A DNA stretch of 64,000 nucleotides from Lepidurus packardi (taxonomy: Eukaryota > Arthropoda > Branchiopoda > Notostraca > Triopsidae). Positions 21,373-38,640 of this stretch are shown piece by piece; the stretch's first letter is position 1; every line of letters starts with the position of its first letter. The notes below the pieces were generated by a model. That model searched no databases. It saw nothing but the letters and a program-made list of their open reading frames with translations, and was not told the DNA's origin. The stretch covers positions 620,001-684,000 of the forward strand of contig JAKZAN010000004.1 in the NCBI GenBank assembly GCA_023053545.1. The letters are read 5' to 3'. Made by a program: the position numbers and the translations under genes.

Positions 21373-24300
21373 ATGATGGACACGTGGATACTTCCGTTCT
21401 TAATTTCCCTCCAACTGCTCATTTTCCCTTCGTAAGTAATTTTCTTAATTTTTCTGAACTTTTTCAAGATTTTAAACTCACCCCTTCCTCGCCAGCTTCT
21501 GCAGAAATTCCTCATCGCCCGCTTCGCGACTGCAGAATGTCACCGATATCTTGTCCCAATTGCTCCAAGACTATGATGTCCGACTTCGTCCCAACTTTGG
21601 TGGTTCGTAACCCAAAAAATCTTCTTAAACTTCCTGTATATCTTAAGTATATTCCTTAGCGAGCGCAGAAATATTAAGTAGTAATAGTGCTTCCACAGTC
21701 TTTGGGAGACCACAACAATGGTTCCCCATGGGTTTTTTTCCCACCCCGTACTCTTTATATTGCAACAGAGAAACTTCTTCTCGTTTTTAAAAGAAAAGCA
21801 GCAGCTCCTTGCAGAAATTTTATAGCTGCACTATGGTTCTTAATACAAGAAAAAGGGGATGTTGATGGGAGAAAGAACCTGCTCTTCACCACGTCCAGCA
21901 AAGGGCTGATCAATAAGAAATGACGTAGGAAGCGGGGAAATAGCACTTGCCCACGTTCTTTTTTTTTTCGCTCAAATTTTCCCTTTCAAATTATATTTTT
22001 TTCTCTTATTTTTATTTCAAAATTTATATTTATTCCTACTCGCATCGTTGTTGTGTTGTGTCCTTAGGGGAGCCGCTACACGTCGGCATGGATATTACGT
22101 TGGCTAGTTTTGACTCCATCTCGGAAGTCAATATGGTAAGCCGCCTTCTTTTTACCTTGTTCTTTATTTTCTTTTTTTAATATTTTCCAAAAACTCCGTG
22201 GAAACTCTTTCCTGATAAGCATGCAAAAACGTAGAAAAATACAAAAAAAGGAAAGAAGAGATTAAATAGACAAAGCCAAACCATTGTTAACAGGACTACA
22301 CCGTAACGTTGTGCTTGAATCAATATTGGAGGGACGAGCGATTGGCGTTCGCCCAAAGCTATCAGGTTCTCACTTTGTCGGGCGACTTTTCCGAGAAGAT
22401 TTGGGTGCCAGATACCTTCTTCGCCAATGACAAAAACAGCTATCTGCACGATGTTACCGAACGCAATACCATGGTTCGGCTCCACGCTGACGGCACCATC
22501 GAGTACGGAATGCGTTTCACCACAACGCTGGCTTGCATGATGGATCTGCATTACTACCCGCTCGACTGGCAGAATTGTACCGTGGAAATTGAAAGTTGTA
22601 AGTAAAAAAATAAATTTAAAATATTCCACTACTGGCGACATTCTATAGCTTGCTTGGCTTCTTTTTCCCCAATACTCTGAAACAGAAACAAAAACTGCAA
22701 TTACGGAAAGTAATACAGTTATAAAAGAAGTAACATTCGTGAATCTTAAAATTGTTTACTTTTCTTTTTAGAAAAACAAGGAGAACTGTTTACCAGTAAC
22801 GCTAGAAAATTTCAGGGTAGATCTAATTTGACTAGTAAGTCAAATCAGATCTACTAGTCAAATCAGATCTTACTGGTCAAATCAGATCTACCCTGAAAAT
22901 GTTTAAATTTGAAGGATTTTGTTTACTTTATAAGAACTTTCCTAACGATTTTCTTTTCTTTTATGTTTTCTAAAACCTTCCTAACGATTTACTTTAATGT
23001 TTTTCATAAAAAAAAATGCTTGAAGACGGATACACTGTGACCGACGTGGTAATGTTTTGGCGGGAAACTCCAGTAGTGGGCGTGGAAGACGCTGATTTGC
23101 CCCAGTTTACCGTCCTGGGCTATGAAACCAACGACCGTAAAGAGAACCTGGCGACGGGAGTATATCAAAGACTCTCCCTGTCTTTTCGCATGCAACGCAA
23201 CATCGGTTACTTTGTCTTCCAAACGTATCTGCCCTCCATTCTCATCGTCATGCTGTCATGGGTATCTTTCTGGATTAACCACGAAGCTACTAGTGCCCGT
23301 GTAGCCCTTGGTAAACACGACTCGTTTATTTTTTACTCTAAAATAATAGTAAGCAAATATTAATAATAGAATAAATTAACTATAGCTTACCTTTCAACTT
23401 CCTCACACACGAGATACATCAATTACACAGCATTAAGGCTCCCGTATACTTTTGCCCCTAGTCTACGCAATAATTGTCGTGCTAGTGTCGAAACCCGGCG
23501 TCCTTATGTCTGGGTACGGCGTCCTTGTGACGTATTCTTTAATATAGCCTAAGCGCTTTCTAATCTCGTTGGCGTTTCACCAAGGAGCAGAGACTTTTTC
23601 AACTCGAAATTCTATTGGTCCCTTAAATGAATATGGACCTGGCGTCCTTCTGTCGGAGGTACACGGATTCCTTTTGTCGTCTATTTCCACTTGGTGTGGG
23701 GTACTGCTGCTTACAGCAAACCTCAAATCTAAAAAAAAGAAATCACTATTGGGTCGTCGTGCTCGCTATTTGTTTGTTGCTTGTATGGGAAAGTAGAGCC
23801 CGAGCACAATGACGCAAGAATGAATTTTTTGGAGATAACTTTCGTTTAAGGCTCCCGGATCCCTTAGCTTGGTATAGAAGGTTAGCATGGTGATTTTCGG
23901 AAGAACTTTGCTGCTTCCAGTAAACTGTGGTGACAAATTGCACTTTTTGTGCAACCCACACACTAACCTAACCAAGCGGACAAACTTTGCCGGCAACTAG
24001 CTGTATGTTCCTTTTTGTTTACACTTTCTTCCGCAAGGCTTATTCAAAACAATAACAAACATCAGTGCCATCTGTTAAGCATAAAAAAGCTAAGATAAGG
24101 TAAGAGCCTTAACTAAAGTTGTGTTCGTCTAAATGCAGGAATAACCACGGTTTTGACCATGACCACCATCAGCACCGGCGTTCGTTCTTCTCTGCCCAGG
24201 ATTTCTTACGTAAAGGCGATCGATATCTATCTCGTCATGTGCTTCGTCTTCGTGTTTGCTGCCTTGCTGGAATACGCTGCTGTCAACTATACATATTGGG

Positions 24301-24936
24301 GTGCGCGTGCCAAAAGGAAGGTATAGAGAGCGTGCATCTTTCATCTAACCTCCCTTTCGTTTCCCCCTAAAGATCTCAAAAGATGCACAAAAAAGGCTTA
24401 GAAAATTGAAATCTGAGACCCTATTTTTTTTCCTTTTTTGTATCTTTTCTATCTAAAAGGGAAAGAAGGAAGACAAGACAAGTGATGACAGAGTGCACGA
24501 GGAAGACGAAGGTATTTTGCAACTCCAAGATCTCCGGATTTCGCCTATTCCTTCGCTCCGAAACCGCCATCACGGCAAATCCCTTCACGTCAGTCCGCCT
24601 GCAGGCACGGAATCCTTTCCGCCCAGTTTCCGGATCCATCGCAATTATGGATATTTGGTCCGGGGATCAGCAGGATTGACGGCCGGGCCCCTGAGCGTCA
24701 AGCGAAGCACTCGCATTCGACCGCGGTTCCTGCCGTCCCATCCGGCTTCGCATCCTTCTTCGTCGTCGAAGGCTGCTTCAGCCCTGCGGAATTCTTTCAA
24801 GCCTAGGCACTGTCCATTGTCGAGCACGCTGCCCAAGATCAAGGACGTTAATCTAATCGATAGGTTCTCCCGTGTTATCTTTCCCGTCAGCTTCATCCTC
24901 TTCAACGCAGTTTACTGGTGCTTTTATGTTTTGTAA
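21373..24936 (+). CDS. Lcch3: GABA receptor subunit LCCH3 (Cys-loop channel)
   Basis: Exons 21373-21431, 21496-21602, 22068-22135, 22294-22597, 23026-23310, 24139-24320 and 24460-24936 join in phase to 493 residues (fly Lcch3 is about the same length). A hydrophobic signal peptide ([18 protein letters not shown]) is followed by two possible N-glycosylation sites (NSS, NVT) and the [12 protein letters not shown] helix. The extracellular domain has [18 protein letters not shown] and the Cys-loop [17 protein letters not shown]1 ([20 protein letters not shown]), pore-lining TM2 ([18 protein letters not shown], alanine at 2') and TM3 ([20 protein letters not shown]) follow. The M3-M4 loop is long and basic. 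M4 ends the protein ([10 protein letters not shown]). LCCH3 is a beta-type subunit which, with GRD, forms a GABA-gated cation channel in flies. Exon 2 uses a weak donor (GTTCGT). A polyadenylation signal AATAAA is at 24992. Confidence 0.94.
22813..22895. mobile_element. 83-bp palindromic MITE in Lcch3 intron
   Basis: This short element begins CAGGGTAGATCT and ends AGATCTACCCTG. The interior is made of repeated AGATCT and TTTGACTAGTA/TACTAGTCAAA blocks, so nearly the whole 83 bp can fold on itself. The flanks AAAATTT and AAAATGT match at six of seven positions, a possible target-site duplication. Confidence 0.7.
23432..23665 (+). repeat. Dispersed GGCGTCCTTNTGTCGG repeat
   Basis: A copy of a family marked by the motif GGCGTCCTTnTGnCGG at both ends, with inner blocks TTTCTAATCTCGTTGG, AGCAGAGACTTTTT, AACTCGAAATTCTA, TGGTCCCTTAAA and TATGGACCTGGCGTCC. 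It is related to 27330-27510 (opposite strand), 27800-27900, 61190-61360 and the satellite at 60395-61095. Confidence 0.75.
23846..24112. mobile_element. TTAA-flanked MITE-like element
   Basis: The left end reads TTAAGGCTCCCGGATCC at 23846 and the right end reads AAGAGCCTTAA, finishing at 24112, giving TTAA flanks and an inverted GGCTC/GAGCC terminus. TTAA targets are typical of piggyBac-class elements, but the inverted repeat is very short, so the class is uncertain. It lies in the intron before the TM2-TM3 exon of Lcch3. Confidence 0.45.
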
Positions 24937-26619
24937 ATAACGAGAAAACACGAAAAACCTGTGCACAAAGACCGGCAGTTTTTAGAGTTTAAATAAAACC
25001 CTTCGGGATGATTTTTTTCCCCTGAGTGGAAGAAAAAGCAAGGGAAATAATAAAGAACGAGGATGTACATTAAACTGTGTAAATTAATACCCAGCTACAG
25101 TTATATTTCTAATTTGACGGACCAATTCCTAACAAAAAAATAATTTGTCTTAGAAAATAGAGCATAAAGAGTAGTTTTCAATAAGGCTTTTCTTTCTAGA
25201 ACACGCCAAATAGTAATTAAGCTATTAAAGAAAGAAATTGCCACAAAATACGATCACGTGACTTGCTGACGTCACATTATTTACTCTTCTATCCGTAACA
25301 AAAACTACCGACGTATCCCAAAAAAGCCAAACCGGAACTCGAAGCTTTACATCGGCCTGCCTTAACCCAGTTGATGCCATGACGCAAGAATGAATATATG
25401 AACAGTTCCAGGGAACCGAAGAAATGCTGCTCCTAACCCGCGACTTGTAGTGTTAGTCCGGCTTGATTATAACGCGTTCGGTGGCTTTGACTTGGGACGG
25501 AATATACCTTTTGCTATCCATGGTAGCCGAGAGCTTTGTTTACAGTTTTCAAGCTTGTTGTTTTTAAACCGTAACCATAGTAACAAGCTACGTAAGCCCC
25601 GAAATGACACTTCCGTGACGTTTGAACCTACAAAAAGTTTGCATGTCAATAACTCGTAAACGGCTCTTGAGAAAAAACTGAAATAAATTTTATCATTCTT
25701 AGAATAATGTAGCCTACTTGTTTTGGTGGCTACTGCCCTTGTAATAGTGACTTGGCTTTTAATATGTTCATTCATAACATGAGAACGGGATAACATTTTC
25801 TACGCAAGTAGATTATGTTTGTATTGTTGGAAGAATTTTTTTACGGGCCATTTTTTATGGACAAACTGTTGCACCGACACTAAATCACTTAACAATCTGG
25901 GGTTTTAAAAAGTGGCCGTTTTCTTGCATATAGGATTTGCCAACTGAACAAGTGAGAAAAACAAACTTTCATACAGAAATAGTTATAGCAAACACGCAAT
26001 TCGCATATCTTCCCAAACAAACAATGTATAACAAGAAACATTCTACCTTTCACACATAAAGGGGGCAAAGAAATGGAAGGAAAGAACCAGAAGATTGTAC
26101 CTAACAAGTAGCCTAGTTATTCTCCTCTTCAGGAGAGCGACAAAAATAAAAAGTTCAGTTCTGGGATATTAGTATTATTTTCTTTTTTTTCAGACTTTCT
26201 TGTTCTTTTATTCCCTGAACAGAAGAAAAAGAAAAAAGCATGAATTTCTCCAACACTTCTTTATCAGGACAACTTTCAGCAGCCAAAACATTTCCATTTG
26301 GCTGACTAGCTTTTTTTTAGCAAAAAGAAAGAATAATAGCCTATGCGCAGTAATAATGCTCGACAGGAAATGTATAGAGCTTTACAGTCGTCATTAATTA
26401 GTTTCTTTTTTTAAATCGGAACTCCACTACATATTTGCATGATATAACAGCTCACATATCTTCCTTTTCCTTAGCTTTTACCTTTATCGACCGACAATGG
26501 GCGTGGTCAACAGCCAAAAAAAGGAAAAACAAATCTTACCTAACCGACGTCAGGCAACAAAAGTATGGGGAGATTTTCAAGGTAACAAATGGTCAATTAC
26601 AAGTCTCCAACAATGCTTA
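24937..26619. other. Intergenic between convergent Lcch3 and Synd
   Basis: Contains the Lcch3 polyadenylation signal (24992). A CACGTG E-box (25255-25260) lies 6 bp from a TGACGTCA CRE (25267-25274). A GACGCAAGAATGAAT string at 25381 also occurs at 23812 and nearly at 53346, so part of this is dispersed repeat. Distal to Synd, TTTATT at 26207 gives AATAAA on the minus strand, a possible polyadenylation signal. No gene is seen. Confidence 0.5.
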
Positions 26620-32481
<5,862 letters not shown>

Positions 32482-33020
32482 TTCTCTGCTTTTCCTTCCC
32501 TTTTGTCTTTCTTTCTCTCACTGTCCCTGTGTCTCTCTCTGTCTTCTTCTTTCTTCTGGATCAAAGAAGCCCAGGCGACAAACTTCACAAAATCCAAGGC
32601 CAAAATCCGTTCAAATCCGCCTCTTTATACGGAGGGTCCGTGTCTTGAACTAATCAGTCAATCCTTTCCATTCACACAAAAGCACACACGTCCAACTCCG
32701 CTCCCCAAAGTTGTGTTGTTTTCTGCAGCACACACAACACACACTGGCTTTATCCCAATGGATTCCGGACAATAGAACGGAAAAGGGTCGACGTGTCGGA
32801 GGCGAGAAGGATTATAGAAACGTCGTCACGCTGATGGCACGGTGTCGGATATTGCCAATTCAACCAAATCAGACACCATACGTCTCTTCATGTCCCTCGA
32901 TTGAGATTTCCAAAAAAATCATTCAAGATATACACACTATCGCGTGCTGGACACCGTCTCGACTGGAAATAAAGAACGAAAACAAATTATTAATATCAAC
33001 TCCATGTTCATAGCAAACTC

Positions 33021-33051
<31 letters not shown>

Positions 33052-34519
33052 GGACAGTTTAGTTCTCTTTCTTCTAACTTATTGTTGGTGCACGGCTTGA
33101 CAGAAAGCTATAGAATAGAACTCCATGTAAGGGCATACGTGAATGTTGTAAGAGCACAATAAGAGCTAAACAATAAAACAAAATTGACTATTTTCGGGGG
33201 AATGAGAAGGGAGAGTCTTGAGTGGTTTACATCAATCTTCGCTCGGATTTTTTGTCCTTCTCTTTTTTTTCTGGGAAGGAGGCATTGGGCTGAGTTGTTG
33301 CAGAACAAGAACGGCAGACTGTGTTAAGGTAAACTTTGTGAGGCAAACATATGCTTGAACTCCAATTCAAAGGTCAGTGGACGTTTACCCGTTTACCAAA
33401 GGATCTTTCCCCGGCCAATGAAGCCCATTCTTGTGTCATCGCATTCCATAGTATATAGGCGAGACTTGCTAGCGGCTAGAATCTGGAATTTAGAATGACG
33501 TGAAATATACCTGAGAGTGACGAATTTTAACTTTTAAGATCCCGAATCTTTTGTTGTTCAATTTTTGGAATTAACCGAAGGATTTTTGCCCTACAAAAAT
33601 CTAAAAGTGATAAAAAAGAATGACGAATTGGAAAGAATGGTACAGGAAATTTGGGTAATTCGTCACCAATATTATAGCTTTTCTGACTAGATGTGTGATA
33701 AGATAAGCTCGCAAGGCCATCCTTCCCTGTAGATTTCAGATGTTACGGTGCATTCCATAGGCTGAATACGATAGGTCCCATATTAGGAGCATGATTAGAA
33801 ACAGAACAATGAAATCTGGAGCCGTGTTCTCTATGGACTTGGAAAAACGGGGTACAGCCAAAGGAGATGGAAAGCACAAGTTCCAATAACCTTTTCATTT
33901 AGATGCTAAACAAGATTGGTATACTTTCACTTTCTGATTCTATTTAAACCTAGTCACAGAATAGAGGAATATTAGGCAATTTGTTGCTTGTTTTACCTGA
34001 TTGTATATCCTTATATCACAGCTAACAATGAATTAGGGCAAGAACGTTTTTGCTGCTAGCCAGCTCAGCCCAAGGGAAGAGGAATGTTTAAGTTTGTGAC
34101 ACTTTTTCGTTTGTCTGGGTGTGTTGTAACTATCTAAACGATAGTTAGAAGCTTTAATTCAGTTCCAGGAAGAATTCTTAACACAGGAAAACTCGGTACT
34201 GTATATCAGAGTTTTATCAATACCTTAGGCACGACAAAACAACTTGTCAACTACACAACTTTTTGACAGACGGAACGAAGAAGCCAAACGGAAATAAAGC
34301 TTCACGAACTAGCCGCTACACCTCCGTGGCAGCACTTGCCACAGGCTCTTTTTAATTCAATTACGAAACGAATAAATACAATTGCAAGCGATTCTAGCCT
34401 TCTTGCAAGGATCTGGAGTAAAAAAATTACACAAATTGCAACAATGAACATGAATATTTTGTGATACATAAGGATAAAGGAATTTCATACAGTCTCCCAT
34501 GTCCAAACGAAAATATCTT
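32482..34519. other. Intergenic: Synd upstream and ric8 downstream
   Basis: The Synd start codon at 32481 is preceded (on the minus strand) by a purine-rich leader with GA-rich blocks. A 26-base poly(A) run lies at about 33026-33050. The remainder is AT-rich without recognisable coding or repeat structure. No TATA box could be placed with confidence. Confidence 0.4.
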
Positions 34520-36821
34520 TTAACCTTCATCCGAATCGTCACCATTAGGATTTGTGAAACTAGAAAGCTTGGCAAATTCATCTTGGAGTTGAAGCACGTG
34601 CTCTACAGGCACTGGTCTACCATGTTTATCAATTCCGCAGGGCTGAATGGCTCCGGACCTATTACAATAATATTAAAAATAATAAAATCGTCTGTTTGCG
34701 GCTAAATCTTGAATGCTTGAGAAACCTTTGAAGTTTGTCCAAGGCGTTGATGAGTCGTACGGCTTCATATTCCTTCTGCTCTTCCGTCATGCCTTGGGTG
34801 GGATTCGGCTTTTCTCCTCGGTAGCAGCCCACCACAGGATCAATTCTAGCAAGGAAAGGAATAAGCATTTAGAAAAAAAAAAGTAGAATGGCTTCATCCA
34901 CGACTCACTTATCCGCATATTGCTGGTACTCTTCCGTGTCGCTGTCTTCAGAATCGCTTGAATCTTCTACTTTGACTTTGGGAGTAAGCAAACAACCGTT
35001 GGCTAAATGGCCAGCAAAGTTGCCATAACCTGTATACTTGATAGCTCGATCCACTAGAAAGTAACAAACAGACGAATTAGAACTTGTAAAAAAAATACAG
35101 AAAAATCCTTCCAATTTTTTTACCATCGCGTTTGCAAAGGATGAAGAGGAATTCGGCGACAATGACTGTGATTTCCGGAACTAGCGAGGTTAAGAATTGG
35201 CACAATTTGTTTCGCAATTTCGTTCCTTCTTCCGGACGTCGTAAAACGTCTTTGAGAGGCGGTAGCACTTTCATTCGGACATGGCGACGCAAGACTCGAT
35301 AATGATCGCACATTTCGCAGAGAACGATGAGAATGGGGCTTAAGATTTCTCTCGAGTGTCGAGCGTCCTTCTGTATTAAAAAATAAATAAAAAATAAATG
35401 AATCGGGTAAGCTCATGAAGCGACTTCCTTCCTGAAGACAACTATAACCTACATGATCTAGCCGTTTATCCAAGAAATCCAACATAACATCAATAGCATT
35501 TATATCAAACGGGTTGGTGATAGTCTTGACCCTAAGGTCTTTGGTGGCCATATTGCAGGGAGGAACGGTGAGGCAGGCAAAGCATTCATAGGGAACGTAA
35601 TTCAGCAAATCAACGCAATGCCTAGACAAAAGAAGAAAAAGATTGATTTGTCTAATTTCTTAAAATTAATTGAAATTGAAAAAATATTGTACTTTCTTAA
35701 GTCATCGGAATTAGGGGCCGAGCGAAGTAAAAGCGCGCGGGTGACTTTGACGACGTCATCGAATTGGTTTTTATCTTCCAAATAACGCTGGTCTGTTGAA
35801 GGTTCACGTTGGAGCAACGAATGTGCCAAATTACAGAGGGTTTTAAGGATTTCTGAGATCAAAATGACTTGCTCCGCCTTTTAAATAGAAGACATTTAAT
35901 ATATAATTTGAGCTAGGGATTGAAAGAATTGGTTAAATGGATCATTTTATGTAAAGTATTACTGTGAGAGACTGCACAGCGGCCGTGTGGGACAAAATGA
36001 CGCTTAACAAGTGTGGAATCACACGTAATTCATGTCGTAATTTGGGCCTGAAAAGTAAGAAAACGGTATAAATGAAAAGAATCGGGATATAGAAAGAAGT
36101 TTTGACACATTACCTGACTTCTGGTCGCAGTGCGGTAAGCAAGAAAAGGATACGCAGATCGCAGAGAGCGATTTCGTGGGGATTTCGTAGTTTTTCTTGA
36201 ACAATTCGTCTCACGATGCCTTCCAGGACTTGGGATTTGATACACAAAGTTTGGCCTTTAGGACTGTTGAAGACAATATTATACAGACATTTCTGGGCCT
36301 CTATGATCACTGCAATTTGTAAAAAAATAAGAGATAACATACAATTGCAATTATAGTTTTTAATTTGCCTTCATTAGAAGCGGTGGTAGATGGTTTGTCA
36401 GACAATCCAGCATGTAAAGCTACTGTTTCTATCCAATCTTTGGCCAGAAGCTCTTCCAAGTCCTTCTTATCACGACTACATTAAACACGCAGACGTTAGT
36501 AACTACGTTTAATACGGTGCTTGACTTGACACGAACTTACCTAAGTATTTTCAGACACTGTAAGCAACTTGAGTGACAAATAGCAAGTCTGGGGTCTTGA
36601 AGAACCTTCACTAGATCTGACCAGACTCTCTGGCGACGATTAAACTCCTCCAAAAAGGGAAAAGCGTTGCTTATTCCGTTCTAATGAACCAGGAAAGGAT
36701 TAAAACGTTGAGACTTATAGTTACAAAAACAGATTAAATCATATGTACACACCTTTTGCAGGAAACTGTCCAAGGAGTTTTTAACCACAACTGGATCACT
36801 ATTTTGCAGGTTTTCAAGCAT
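34520..36821 (-). CDS. ric8a: Ric8 / synembryn (G-alpha chaperone and GEF)
   Basis: Eleven minus-strand exons (36753-36821, 36541-36680, 36369-36475, 36114-36309, 35963-36047, 35693-35877, 35453-35621, 35124-35370, 34909-35053, 34726-34845, 34520-34658) join in phase to 533 residues, close to human RIC8A (531). It is an armadillo-type helical repeat protein: LCDLRILFLLTALRPEVR, NYVPYECFACLTVP, LRNKLCQFLTSL, AEFLFILCKRD. The conserved IKYTGYGNFAGHLANG is followed by an acidic, casein-kinase-2-like patch (SSDSEDSDTEEYQQYA) and GMTEEQKEYEAVRLINALDK near the C-terminus. Ric8 folds nascent G-alpha subunits and acts as a receptor-independent exchange factor in asymmetric division and synaptic signalling. 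Intron 3 needs a GC donor (GAAG|GCAAAT) to keep the conserved VIIEAQKCLYN segment in frame. Confidence 0.93.
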
Positions 36822-37015
36822 GCTTTTGGCACTCTAGAATCTTGATATGCCAACAATGAATTACTTCTTCTGAGGTTCACTGTCAACCCGGGTGATACGA
36901 AAGTATTTGTTTATATTATTCAACTATAAAAAATCTATAACAGCGTTGCCAAGTAGCTTTAAAAACATGAAGTTATTAGTATCTCCGCTTGGCGCTGTTG
37001 TTCTCTCCAATGTGA

Positions 37016-37294
<279 letters not shown>

Positions 37295-37330
37295 AACTTG
37301 GTTTGTTTTTGCCATCTGACCCACCCCAAC

Positions 37331-37346
37331 GGCCCTTTTCAGGGCC
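37331..37346 (+). promoter_or_regulatory. Histone mRNA 3' stem-loop
   Basis: GGCCCTTTTCAGGGCC lies 36 bp after the H4 stop codon and equals the consensus 16-nt histone stem-loop (6-bp stem, 4-nt loop) bound by SLBP for 3' end processing. Its perfection contrasts with the damaged coding part. Confidence 0.92.
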
Positions 37347-38080
37347 AACATTTGCGTCCCGAAAGCTTACAACTCAAATATATGGCTAGTTCTTGAGCAT
37401 ATTGGATATCTAACCGTTTGCTTATTTGGTATGTAGGTTAGGGTTAAAATAAGTTTTTTGTCGAACTTGGACCACTTGGGATTTAAATCGGCAGCCAAAC
37501 CCCTCAAACTGGGTCTCGCAGCTTTGACCCGGCTTACCCGAGCGTTGCTGTCCCTTCGCCCGATAAGCCTTCTGGACGGGGCAGTGGTCGAGTAGGCTTG
37601 CAAGACAGGCCGGAATTACGCTACAAGTACCCGTTTATTGGGAAGCACCTCGCCGTACAACGAGAAAAGTTAGTTTGGTGTGACAGGTTATAAAGACGAA
37701 CTGTTGTTGCCAAATATACTCAACAAGAAGAGAGTTCCAGAGTAAGGGTGGCATTTTTGTATTCTACTCGTATGGACGTTTTCAATGGGATGAACGGGTA
37801 CTAGGATGACTGTATGTTTTTAGGTCTCCTCTCTAAAAGAAGCGATAACTTTGAAAGACAGAAAATGCCCCTACTCAAAGTAAAGACGGATTTTACTTTC
37901 CTTAGTTTCGGTTCGGTTTTAGAGTGGAGCAGGTTTGAAACGAGAAATTTACTTAATCCCACGGGTAAGGAGGTAAGGAACCACGGAGGTTTCCTTATAC
38001 TCGTTCTTTTTCGACACTATACCTTGGAGTCTATAGAGTTCAAAAAGAAAAGTGTACAATTTCAATCTACAAGAGCAAAA

Positions 38081-38105
38081 AAAGCCAACAGCACCCGGTG
38101 TTCCC
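38081..38105 (-). pseudogene. Truncated 5S rRNA 3' end
   Basis: AAAGCCAACAGCACCCGGTG and TTCCC match the 3' end of the full 5S copy at 38274, about 190 bp away, and then the similarity stops. Confidence 0.7.
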
Positions 38106-38139
38106 TTTTCACACTCAAGAAATAGGGCCGCATGTTGTT

Positions 38140-38640
38140 GCCGTAACGCCTGAGCAGGCCGAAGGAACGCAACGAGTCCCGGCCTGAACCGTCAGGGACA
38201 CGGCGCTTCATAGCTTTTCGAAGAGTTGTTTGAAGACTGGGAATTACGTCTAAAAGCGCAAAAAAATAAAAAGCCAACAGCACCCGGTGTTCCCAGGCGG
38301 TCACCCATCCAAGTACTGACCGGGCCCGACGCAGCTTGACTTCCAGGAGCTGACGAGTCTGGGTACATTCTGCGTGGTATGGCCGTTGGCAAGTAAAAGT
38401 CATGAAGCGCACTAAAAATCGCGTTTCTTGTTGCGGTTATGCCGAGCCGGCCGAAGGAACGCTACGAGTCCCGGCTCTCTTCTTTCTCACATGCGCTAAA
38501 TTGTACTGCTTGTTGCTGATGTAGTGCCTGAGCAGGCCGAAGGAACGCAACGAACCCTGGTCTGACGCTTTCGGAAAAAGCCGCTGCATAGCTTTTCTGG
38601 TTAGCAGACGTGATGAAAACTCAGGCATACAGGCACCTGG
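38140..38640. repeat. GGCCGAAGGAACGCAACGAG repeat copies beside 5S
   Basis: Three copies of GGCCGAAGGAACGCnACGA (about 38157, 38449, 38537) surround the 5S gene. Two of them begin CCTGAGCAGGCC and continue to a CATAGCTTTTC block. In reverse complement, CGTAGCGTTCCTTCGGCC resembles the GTAGCGTTACCCCGGC family seen near 55-60 kb. Confidence 0.6.
38274..38390 (-). rRNA. 5S ribosomal RNA
   Basis: The minus strand starts GCCAACGGCCATACCACG and ends GGGTGCTGTTGGC. The first and last bases pair (GCCAAC with GTTGGC), as in helix I. The internal control region is recognisable: box A-like AAGTCAAGCTGCGTCGGGC and box C GGTCAGTACTTGGATGGGTG, followed by ACCGCCTGGGAACACC. Helix III reads CCAG...CTGG where many animals have CCGG...CCGG, a paired change that keeps the fold. 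A T-rich stretch (TTTTTATTTTTTT) directly after the gene fits a Pol III terminator. It may be a functional copy or a recent dispersed one. Confidence 0.85.

Noticed and set aside
21072-21515. Minus-strand frame upstream of Lcch3
   Set aside because: No domain; it overlaps the Lcch3 signal-peptide exon on the other strand.
22177-22641. Minus-strand frame of about 154 codons
   Set aside because: It is the shadow of Lcch3 exon 4.
25255-25274. E-box plus CRE pair
   Set aside because: It lies between the 3' ends of two convergent genes and close to dispersed repeat, so a promoter role is not supported.
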